Part shown: positions 7,328 through 14,076 of the stretch, one piece after another
Layout of the letters: each line of letters opens with the position of its first letter
Numbering within the stretch: position 1 is the stretch's first letter
From: an uncultured Bacteroidales bacterium
GTDB lineage: Bacteria; Bacteroidota; Bacteroidia; Bacteroidales; Paludibacteraceae
DNA: 14,076 bases
Assembly: GCA_937886455.1 (NCBI GenBank)
Contig: CALGCU010000250.1
Coordinates: forward strand, 1 to 14,076
Direction: 5' to 3'
Made by a program: the position numbers and the translations under genes
Notes under the pieces: generated by a model
Told to the model about the DNA's origin: nothing
Seen by the model: only the letters and a program-made list of their open reading frames with translations
The model's database searches: none

Positions 7328-9655
7328 ATGGCCACTAAAAAACAAGAAATAGGAGAAAAATCATCTCGCATCAGGAAAAAATTTATTGTGTGCTTTTGGT
7401 CAATATTCGGTATAGGGGTAGTGACTATTGTTATGTTGTTCTGGATGATTAGTAAAGGTTGGTTGGGTTACCTACCTGACATTGATGAACTACAAAATCC
7501 AAAGAACAAATATGCCACAGAGATTTATTCCTCAGACATGCAATTGTTAGGTCGTTATTTTTACAGCAAAGACAATCGAGTGCATGTACCCTACTCTGCT
7601 ATTTCACCCAATGTGATTAATGCTTTGGTAGCAACAGAAGATGAACGATTTTTTGAACATTCCGGAATTGATGGACGAGCATTAATGCGTGTGTTAATAA
7701 AGACAGCCATTTTGCAACAACGCAATTCAGGAGGTGGTAGTACTATTACACAACAATTGGCCAAGCAATTGTATTCCCCTACAGCGAACAACTTATTTGA
7801 ACGTATCCTGCAAAAGCCCAACGAATGGGTAATAGCCACCGAATTGGAACGTTTATACACCAAACAAGAAATTATAGCGATGTACCTTAATCAATTTGAT
7901 TTCTTGAACAATGCTGTGGGCATCAAATCGGCAGCTCAAGTATATTTTAACACCACCCCTTCAGAATTAACTATTGAACAAGCGGCAACACTTGTAGGAA
8001 TGTGTAAGAATCCCTCCTATTACAATCCTGTGCGTTTTAATGAGCGTACATATCATCGTAGGAATACAGTGTTGAATCAAATGTTGAAAGCTGACTTCAT
8101 TACAGAAAGCGAATGTGATTCGTTGAAGCAGTTGCCACTTGTACTTGATTTTCATCGTATAGACCACAAAGAGGGATTAGCACCTTACTTCAGGGAGTAC
8201 CTGCGGAAAATATTGATGGCAAAAGAGCCTAAGGAGAGCAACTATGCATCATGGCAGAAGCAGCAGTACATTGAAGATTTAGATGATTGGAACAATAATC
8301 CTCTATATGGTTTTTGCAACAAGAATCGCAAAGCAGATGGTAGTCCATATAATATATACTCAGATGGTTTACGTATCTACACAACGATAGATTCTCGCAT
8401 GCAACATTATGCAGAAGAGGCAGTGAGCAAGCACATGCAAGATTTGCAGAAGACATTTTTCAGAGAGAAAAAGGGTCGTTCTTATGCTCCATTCAGTCGT
8501 GACGTCACAAAAGAGGAGATTAATGGTATTTTGGAACGCACCAAACGTCAAAGTGAACGTTACAGAGTATTGAAAAAAGCGGGTTTATCTAAGGAAGAGA
8601 TTGATGAGAGTTTTAACACTCCTGTACCAATGCAAGTGTTTAGTTATGCAGGGATGATTGATACAGTGATGAGTCCGTTGGATTCTATACGTTATCATAA
8701 GCATTTTCTTCGTTGCGGAATGTATTCCATTGATGCTCGTAATGGACATGTTAAGGCCTATGTAGGAGGTCCGAATTTCCATCAGTTCCAATATGATATG
8801 GCAACAGAAGGTCGTCGTCAAGTAGGTTCCACCATTAAACCCTATCTCTATACCTTAGCCATGGAAGAAGGTATGTGGCCATGTGACAAAGTAACTTATC
8901 AGCCTATCACTCTGCTGGATGCTAACGGCAGGGAATGGTCTCCTAAAAACTCAGACCGCAAAGCAGACGACTTGATTGGTAAAGAAGTGACCTTGCAATG
9001 GGGATTAACTAACTCTAATAATTGGATATCTGCTTACTTAATGAGTCTATATACCCCTGAGTCGTTAGTGAAATTACTACGTTCGTTTGGTATGAGAGGT
9101 CCGATAGACCCTGTGATATCTTTGTGTTTAGGTCCGTGTGAGATTTCTGTTGCAGAAATGGTAGATGCTTATACAGCATTTCCTAATAAAGGAATACGTA
9201 TAGAGCCTATTTATGTAACTCATATTGAAGACAAAACCGGCAATGTTATTGCTACATTTGTGCCCAAGACCCATGAGATTTTTAGCGCTGAGACTTCGTA
9301 TAAGATGATTCATATGTTAAGAAATGTGATAGACCATGGTACAGGAGTTCGTGTACGTTATAAATATGGTCTTGACATGCAAATGGGCGGTAAGACAGGT
9401 ACAACCCAGAACAACTCCGATGGTTGGTTTATGGGCTTTACTCCCTCCTTGGTGACCGGTGTATGGGTTGGTGGTGAAGATCGTTCCATTCACTTTGATC
9501 GCATTTCAGATGGTCAAGGAGCCAATATGGCTCTTCCCATTTGGGCTTTATACATGAAAGAAGTATTAAACAATCCGGACATTGAATATTCCTCTTTGGA
9601 AGAATTTGATATTCCAGAGGAGTTTAATCCTCATGCCGGCTGTCAACCTCTGTAA
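7328..9655 (+). CDS. mrcA: class A penicillin-binding protein (PBP1A-like), bifunctional
   Basis: A 775-residue peptidoglycan synthase anchored by one N-terminal membrane helix (about 19-43) after a basic tail. The GT51 glycosyltransferase domain (about 60-250), which polymerises lipid II, shows the catalytic EDERFFEH motif (E104), GGGSTITQQLAKQLY and the RLYTKQEIIAMYLN region. The transpeptidase domain (about 430-750), which cross-links stem peptides and is the penicillin target, has all three motifs: STIK (S501, K504), SNN (563-565) and KTGT (K689-G691). A long insert of about 100 residues between the domains (near 330-430) is charged and helical. All catalytic residues seen are intact, so it should be active. 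The stop codon directly abuts the ATG of the TPR gene, indicating coupled translation. Its position after wza/wzc is unusual for a housekeeping PBP. Confidence 0.93.
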   Translation: MATKKQEIGEKSSRIRKKFIVCFWSIFGIGVVTIVMLFWMISKGWLGYLPDIDELQNPKNKYATEIYSSDMQLLGRYFYSKDNRVHVPYSAISPNVINALVATEDERFFEHSGIDGRALMRVLIKTAILQQRNSGGGSTITQQLAKQLYSPTANNLFERILQKPNEWVIATELERLYTKQEIIAMYLNQFDFLNNAVGIKSAAQVYFNTTPSELTIEQAATLVGMCKNPSYYNPVRFNERTYHRRNTVLNQMLKADFITESECDSLKQLPLVLDFHRIDHKEGLAPYFREYLRKILMAKEPKESNYASWQKQQYIEDLDDWNNNPLYGFCNKNRKADGSPYNIYSDGLRIYTTIDSRMQHYAEEAVSKHMQDLQKTFFREKKGRSYAPFSRDVTKEEINGILERTKRQSERYRVLKKAGLSKEEIDESFNTPVPMQVFSYAGMIDTVMSPLDSIRYHKHFLRCGMYSIDARNGHVKAYVGGPNFHQFQYDMATEGRRQVGSTIKPYLYTLAMEEGMWPCDKVTYQPITLLDANGREWSPKNSDRKADDLIGKEVTLQWGLTNSNNWISAYLMSLYTPESLVKLLRSFGMRGPIDPVISLCLGPCEISVAEMVDAYTAFPNKGIRIEPIYVTHIEDKTGNVIATFVPKTHEIFSAETSYKMIHMLRNVIDHGTGVRVRYKYGLDMQMGGKTGTTQNNSDGWFMGFTPSLVTGVWVGGEDRSIHFDRISDGQGANMALPIWALYMKEVLNNPDIEYSSLEEFDIPEEFNPHAGCQPL

Positions 9656-11656
9656 ATGTCCGCCAACAGATTATATTGCCTTTTAGCAACAGCATTACTA
9701 AGTATCGGTGTTAGTTATTCCCAACTCAACACCGAACGGATTATGGCTATAGGTAGGAATGCATTGTTTTTTAATGACTATGTGCTTAGTATTCAATACT
9801 TCAACCAAGTAATCAAGATTAAGCCATATATGGCAGAACCATATATGTTTCGCGCTATCGCCAAGATTCAGTTAGGAGATTATAGTGGTGCAGAGAAGGA
9901 TTGTGAAGAAGTTATTAAACGCAATCCATTTCTTCCCGGTGCTTATTACATTCGAGGCTTTATCAATCGTCAGAATGAGCATTATGAGTCAGCAGAAAAA
10001 GACTTTACCAAAGCATTAGAATTTGCCCCCGGCAACAAATCTTACCTCATCAATCGATCAGATGTAAGACAACGTCAAGAAAAGTATGATGAAGCCGAGC
10101 AAGACATACAGACTCTACTTGCCAAAGAGCCCCATGCAGCCGATTTATACTTTGAGTTAGGCAAGATACAATTGGCGAAGCATGATACTAATACCGCTGC
10201 TAAGACGTTTCGCACAGTGGTGAACATTCTACCACGTGAAGCAACCGCATGGAGTGCTTTGGGTTACATACGTCTGCTACAAACACAAAACGACAGTGCA
10301 CTATATTGTTTTGACAAAGCGATTGAACTTGGTTCCAAATGGGCCGGTGATTACCTAAATCGTGGTGTACTCCATTATAAGAACCACAACTATCGTAATG
10401 CCCTCAGTGATTATAATAGGGCTATTCAGTTGTCGCCACAAGATCCGCAAGGGTACTATAATCGAGGAACTTTACGCAGTCAGTTGGGCGATCATAATAA
10501 TGCGCTCACCGACTTTAATCAGGTCCTCTATCTACATCCAGGAAGCATGGAAGGGCGTTATCAGCATGGCATCGTATCCCTTGAGTTGAGGGATTGGGAA
10601 ACTGCCATCGCTGACTTTGACAGTATTCTATCTTACCATCCCCATTTTTTGCCAGCTTATTATTTAGCAGCACGCGCTCATATAGAATTAGGAAATACCA
10701 AACAAGCGTTCCGTTATCAGCAGAAAGCCCGTGATTTGGAAGAAAATAAGGAAGAAATTCAACAACGCCAATCTACTCTTAATACGGATGTCAAGGTAGC
10801 TAATAATCGTCCCTCCAGCAATAGGCGCAAAGAATTTAGCACACAAGCAGCTCAGAACATAGAAGAATATGATTCAGAATACTCCAGTGAGATTAGAGGA
10901 AGTGTACAAAAGCAATATGTAGATGTTATCAATGAGCCAAACTTTGAGATTACCTATTATGCAAAAAGCAATTCCTTAAGGCAAACAAATTATTATCATC
11001 ATGCTATTGATGATTTACGCAAAGAATCACAGACTTCACAGGCTATTAAGATAAGTAATCAAACTACAAGAGTAGATATTCCTTCCATTGAGATACATTT
11101 TGAATCTATTAACCATCTCACAGAGAGTCTGAAAGTTAATCCGAATAACGCATACACTTACTTTAAGCGTTCCATTGAGTTCAGTCTGATACAAGACTAC
11201 ACCAGCGCTATTGAAGACTTGAATAAAACCATCACACTTAATCCTCAATTAGGCTTAGCTTATTTTTGCAGAGCTAACATCCGCTACAACAAATTGTTGT
11301 ACGAATTTCACAACAATCAAGAGATTGATGTTTCCCAATCTCATAGTACAGATAATACTATGTTAAGTCTTGAATTAATAAGACGGGATTATGAAGAAAC
11401 TATTCATCTCCTACCCTCATTTTCCTTTGCTTACTTTAATCTTGGCAACTTATTATGTGCACAGAAGCAGTATGATCTTGCTATTCAACGCTACCAAGAA
11501 GCTATTCAGATAGACTCGGACTTTGCTGAGGCTTATTTCAATTTAGGTCTTACTTATATTTACATTGAAGATATAGACAAAGGAATAGAATGTTTAGGAA
11601 AGGCAGGTGAGTTGGGTATATATCAATCCTATAATCTCATTTCCCGTTTCCGCTAA
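9656..11656 (+). CDS. periplasmic tetratricopeptide-repeat protein
   Basis: A 666-residue protein with a signal peptide (cleavage near residue 22, after SYS). Two TPR blocks follow: about ten repeats at 25-360, with typical A-Y-x-x-R-G, DY-A-x-DF and L-x-P signatures, and about four repeats at 485-660. A polar, Asn/Ser/Glu-rich linker at about 360-485 separates them. The end (GELGIYQSYNLISRFR) resembles, from memory, that of a TPR protein widespread in Bacteroidales. TPR arrays bind protein partners, so the likely role is a periplasmic scaffold. The ATG follows the PBP stop codon with no gap, so translation is probably coupled and the PBP is the obvious candidate partner (inference). The in-frame ATG at 9656 opens the signal peptide and no alternative start is needed. 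Confidence 0.88.
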   Translation: MSANRLYCLLATALLSIGVSYSQLNTERIMAIGRNALFFNDYVLSIQYFNQVIKIKPYMAEPYMFRAIAKIQLGDYSGAEKDCEEVIKRNPFLPGAYYIRGFINRQNEHYESAEKDFTKALEFAPGNKSYLINRSDVRQRQEKYDEAEQDIQTLLAKEPHAADLYFELGKIQLAKHDTNTAAKTFRTVVNILPREATAWSALGYIRLLQTQNDSALYCFDKAIELGSKWAGDYLNRGVLHYKNHNYRNALSDYNRAIQLSPQDPQGYYNRGTLRSQLGDHNNALTDFNQVLYLHPGSMEGRYQHGIVSLELRDWETAIADFDSILSYHPHFLPAYYLAARAHIELGNTKQAFRYQQKARDLEENKEEIQQRQSTLNTDVKVANNRPSSNRRKEFSTQAAQNIEEYDSEYSSEIRGSVQKQYVDVINEPNFEITYYAKSNSLRQTNYYHHAIDDLRKESQTSQAIKISNQTTRVDIPSIEIHFESINHLTESLKVNPNNAYTYFKRSIEFSLIQDYTSAIEDLNKTITLNPQLGLAYFCRANIRYNKLLYEFHNNQEIDVSQSHSTDNTMLSLELIRRDYEETIHLLPSFSFAYFNLGNLLCAQKQYDLAIQRYQEAIQIDSDFAEAYFNLGLTYIYIEDIDKGIECLGKAGELGIYQSYNLISRFR

Positions 11657-11666
11657 ATTCTTAGTA

Positions 11667-12566
11667 ATGAAGAAAATCCTATTATATTTCTTATTTATGT
11701 TGCTTGCTTCAAACATGCAAGCTCAGCTCTTGTGGGAAGTAGCCAAAAATGGTTTACGCCAAAAGTCTTACATATTTGCCACAGAGAAACTTATTCCTAT
11801 CTCATTCTTAGACAGTATTCCTCAAATTTATGAATGTTATGCTAAGTGTCCTGTTATTGTCACAGAAATGTTACTAAATACAGATGCGCGAGAACCGATA
11901 GAAAAGGCCGCTCTCCTACCCCATAACCAAACACTTAAACAGTTTTATTCTGCAGAAGAATATGCACTCATTGATAGTACTCTATCACAGGCCTTGAAAA
12001 TGGACTTTTCCTATTTAACCACGTTGCGTCCCATATTTCTCACTGAATTATACAAGACAGAACTCTATAAAAGCTATCTGCATTATCAAGAAGAGCACAG
12101 TTCTGAAATGTTTTTTCAATTAGTTGCAACCGAACAAGGACGTAAGGTAGTACCATTAGACAACACAAACGAAGTTATTCAAATGACGTTCTATCGGAAG
12201 AACCTTGACACTCAATTGGCTGAATTATTACGTCTCGTGCAACATCCTGAGTCTGAAATAATGCAAGCCCAAGAGATAGTGCGTCTATATAAAAAAGGGT
12301 TGCTCTATGACATCTCATATATCATCCAAGCACCCTCAAATAAAACAAGTATCAACTATACAGACTACGCCTTTATAAAGCAACGCAACAATAGGTGGGT
12401 ACCCCAACTACATGCTCTTATGAAAGAACAAAGTTGCTTTATTGTATTGCATTCCTCTTATTTAGGAGCCGAAGAGGGATTGTTACAATTACTTCGGAGA
12501 GAAGGATTCAGAGTGAGACCTGTCAATCGACGTATCTCATCTCAGTCTATTAAGCGAACGCACTAA
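11667..12566 (+). CDS. secreted TraB/GumN-like protein lacking the signature histidines
   Basis: A 299-residue protein. The start at 11667 gives a good signal peptide (MKKILLYFLF..., cleavage after SNMQA, residue 19); the frame is open further upstream only inside the TPR gene. The fold signature of the TraB/PrgY/GumN family (related to Tiki metalloproteases) is visible: LLWEVAKNGLRQKSYIF near 21-37, then a domain with a conserved Glu (VIVTEM, E67), and a C-terminal YLGAEEGLLQLLRREGFRVRPV segment (265-286). The two GxxH motifs that define the family are missing. GTxH is replaced by ATEK (38-41), and the second GxxH by HSSY (262-265). It is probably a non-catalytic family member, so no enzymatic function is assigned. 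The gap after the TPR gene is 10 nt, so it is likely the last gene of the operon. Its last 30 bases overlap the convergent DUF4293 gene. Confidence 0.78.
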   Translation: MKKILLYFLFMLLASNMQAQLLWEVAKNGLRQKSYIFATEKLIPISFLDSIPQIYECYAKCPVIVTEMLLNTDAREPIEKAALLPHNQTLKQFYSAEEYALIDSTLSQALKMDFSYLTTLRPIFLTELYKTELYKSYLHYQEEHSSEMFFQLVATEQGRKVVPLDNTNEVIQMTFYRKNLDTQLAELLRLVQHPESEIMQAQEIVRLYKKGLLYDISYIIQAPSNKTSINYTDYAFIKQRNNRWVPQLHALMKEQSCFIVLHSSYLGAEEGLLQLLRREGFRVRPVNRRISSQSIKRTH

Positions 12567-13010
12567 CACTTCATCTTTCCATATACGTCGAAGTGCCATA
12601 GCAGTAAGGATTATTTCTACTAATGGGAAAGCGCTTCCTATCATCATTCCACCCATTTGAATCGTATCCACATCAATCATTACATGTTGTTTTACCAACC
12701 AATAGTAGTAAAAGTACAACAAATAATATCCCAACATCACAACCACATTGAACACACATAACCTCATTTGCAGTACTCTTTTTTTATAGCATAAAATAGT
12801 GAGTAATGATACAGTCGGTATTGCCACTAACAATACTACCATAGCCCATGTTGAAAGAATTCTTTCTCCACTTTCCATGCGCCATGCATCAAGTAGCCAC
12901 TCACACCATTGTGCATCAACCGTGAGGAAACCTCCCATTGGGATAAAACACTGTGCTATCCCCAATGCTACTGCCAATAACAAATATACACTCTGAATAC
13001 GTTGAATCAT
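12537..13010 (-). CDS. DUF4293 family integral membrane protein
   Basis: A 157-residue protein with four predicted membrane helices (about 5-26, 51-75, 80-106, 116-141). It starts with the family-typical MIQRIQSVYLLL and ends with the conserved-looking tail KDEVLVRSLNRLR. DUF4293 proteins are confined to Bacteroidota and their function is unknown. The ATG at 13010 gives the full-length family N-terminus. No clear Shine-Dalgarno or TAnnTTTG box is visible in the 106 bp upstream, so it may be transcribed with the sugar dehydrogenase gene ahead of it on the same strand. Its last ten codons overlap the last ten codons of the TraB/GumN-like gene on the opposite strand. No terminator hairpin is apparent in or near the overlap. 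Confidence 0.85.
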   Translation of the reverse strand: MIQRIQSVYLLLAVALGIAQCFIPMGGFLTVDAQWCEWLLDAWRMESGERILSTWAMVVLLVAIPTVSLLTILCYKKRVLQMRLCVFNVVVMLGYYLLYFYYYWLVKQHVMIDVDTIQMGGMMIGSAFPLVEIILTAMALRRIWKDEVLVRSLNRLR

Positions 13011-13116
13011 CTTATTTTCTATTTCTTCAATTAAACATTCATCTCTATCTTTTTTCCTTTTCAGAACTCCATTTTATTGCTCATTACGTATTGTCGGCCG
13101 TAAAGTTCATACACAT

Positions 13117-14076
13117 TTACCATCCAAAAGGATGTTTAGCCAAAGGTAATTTAGCCAAAGGATGATAGTCTCCTTTTAGTCCAATTGGTTCAGCATGGCG
13201 AATGTCATACACAATATTGATAGCATTGCGCGCATCTTCTATACCGAAACCTTCACCACGCAATATATGTCGATAACTCTCAGTGTGTAATTCAGTAAAG
13301 CCAGCAGAGAACTCAAACTCTTCGCCATCTATATTGATGGTTCTGTATGTACGTTTTTCACCTTGCACTGCATTTTCCGGTAGATTGTCCGCATTGATGC
13401 TCAAGAAATAACGGACACGTGCTTTTTCCAATTCCAGATATCCCGCAGCACGATCATGCGAATAAACATGTACAATATTATTCTTTACCGGCCCAAATAC
13501 CCATTGCAACATGTCATAGAAATGCACCCCAATATTAGTTGCTATTCCCCCACTCTTGTGTACATCCCCTTTCCAACTTGTGTAATACCAATTACCTCTT
13601 GATGTAATATATGTCAAATCGACATCATATACCTTATCCTTTGGTCCATTATCAATTTTCTTTTTCAAGTCAATGATGGACTGATGAAGTCTTAATTGTA
13701 AAATAGTGTATATACGATGTCCTGTTTCTTGTTCAATTGTTTTCAGAGCATCCACATTCCATGGATTCAACACCAATGGTTTTTCACAGATTACATCAGC
13801 ACCCAAGCGCAGTCCATAACGCATGTGCGCATCATGCAGATAGTTGGGAGTACATATAGAGACATAATCAATCTTTTGATCAGTTAATCTTAATTTGGTA
13901 CAATGTCTGTCAAACAATTCTTGTTCCGTAAAGAATGACGCCTCAGGAAAGAAACTATCCATTATACCGACACTGTCAAACTTATCGTATGCAGCTACCA
14001 AGCGATTGCCCGTATCCTTAATCGCTCTAAGATGTCGAGGAGCTATATAACCTGCAGCACCTATTAATGCAAAGTT
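13117..14076 (-). CDS. wbpB: WbpB/WlbA-type UDP-GlcNAcA 3-dehydrogenase, 5' end off window
   Basis: The frame stays open to the right edge. The visible 319 residues begin NFALIGAAGYIAPRHL, so probably only about two codons including the start are missing. It belongs to the Gfo/Idh/MocA family, with a GxxGxxxxxH NAD-binding loop at the N-terminus, SICTPNYLH, the EKP catalytic-lysine motif (98-100), TYITSRGNWY and GGIATNIGVHFYDML. These segments match what I recall of Pseudomonas WbpB and Bordetella WlbA, which oxidise UDP-GlcNAcA at C3, the first step toward diacetamido-uronic acid sugars. In Porphyromonas gingivalis the Wbp pathway makes the sugar linking type IX secretion cargo to A-LPS, so a surface-glycan role is plausible here. 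The C-terminus (HPLAKLPLAKHPFGW) is encoded by a short tandem repeat. The nearest downstream gene is DUF4293, 106 bp away. Confidence 0.88.
   Translation of the reverse strand, partial: NFALIGAAGYIAPRHLRAIKDTGNRLVAAYDKFDSVGIMDSFFPEASFFTEQELFDRHCTKLRLTDQKIDYVSICTPNYLHDAHMRYGLRLGADVICEKPLVLNPWNVDALKTIEQETGHRIYTILQLRLHQSIIDLKKKIDNGPKDKVYDVDLTYITSRGNWYYTSWKGDVHKSGGIATNIGVHFYDMLQWVFGPVKNNIVHVYSHDRAAGYLELEKARVRYFLSINADNLPENAVQGEKRTYRTINIDGEEFEFSAGFTELHTESYRHILRGEGFGIEDARNAINIVYDIRHAEPIGLKGDYHPLAKLPLAKHPFGW
13127..13164 (-). repeat. 15-bp tandem repeat at the 3' end of wbpB
   Basis: On the plus strand AAAGGATGTTTAGCC (13127-13141) is followed by AAAGGTAATTTAGCC (13142-13156) and the start of a third copy, AAAGGATG (13157-13164). 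The 15-bp unit equals five codons, giving the protein repeat HPLAK-LPLAK-HPFGW, so copy-number change would keep the frame. Confidence 0.75.

Noticed and set aside
10362..10589. 75-residue plus-strand ORF inside the TPR gene
   Set aside because: It lies wholly within the strongly supported TPR coding frame and has no features of its own.

Overview
The window looks like chromosomal DNA from a member of the Bacteroidales (Bacteroidota). It is AT-rich. Three promoters match the Bacteroidota primary sigma-factor consensus (-33 TTTG/TTG, 20 nt, -7 TAnnTTYG). Several start codons lack a Shine-Dalgarno sequence. The proteins include Bacteroidota-typical families: a DUF4293 membrane protein, a signal-peptide TPR protein with two repeat blocks, a RecQ of about 727 codons, and a lipoprotein with an acidic stretch after its lipid-modified cysteine.

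Layout. At 1-127 there is a possible promoter box and leader. 128-598 (+) is a small, probably surface-exposed lipoprotein ending at a perfect hairpin terminator (637-669). 757-838 (-) is tRNA-Leu(UAG), with its own promoter (861-892) and a 16-bp hairpin terminator (719-755). 967-3150 (-) is recQ, interrupted by one in-frame TAG at codon 85. 3151-3464 is a divergent intergenic region with one promoter facing each way. From 3465 to 12566 (+) six genes are tightly packed and read as one likely operon: a secreted coiled-coil protein, a Wza-type outer-membrane polysaccharide export lipoprotein, a Wzc-type co-polymerase with P-loop domain, a class A penicillin-binding protein, a large TPR protein whose ATG directly follows the PBP stop codon, and a secreted TraB/GumN-fold protein that lacks both signature histidines. 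The minus strand then carries a DUF4293 membrane protein (12537-13010), whose 3' end overlaps the operon convergently, and a WbpB/WlbA-type sugar dehydrogenase (13117 to the right edge, start codon off window).

The central operon appears to be an envelope unit joining polysaccharide export (Wza/Wzc) to peptidoglycan synthesis (PBP1A-like) and periplasmic scaffolding (TPR, coiled coil). No glycosyltransferase, flippase or Wzy polymerase is present, so the substrate glycan must be made elsewhere. WbpB would supply a diacetamido-uronic acid nucleotide sugar for surface glycans.

Most worth a second look: (1) the lone amber codon splitting recQ between helicase motifs Ia and II; (2) the Wzc homologue with an Asp-to-Asn change in Walker A' and no C-terminal tyrosine cluster; (3) the TraB/GumN homologue without its GxxH histidines; (4) the PBP/TPR/Wza/Wzc/pseudo-TraB grouping as a possible undescribed envelope system. 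No CRISPR array, insertion sequence, phage or integrase signature was seen.
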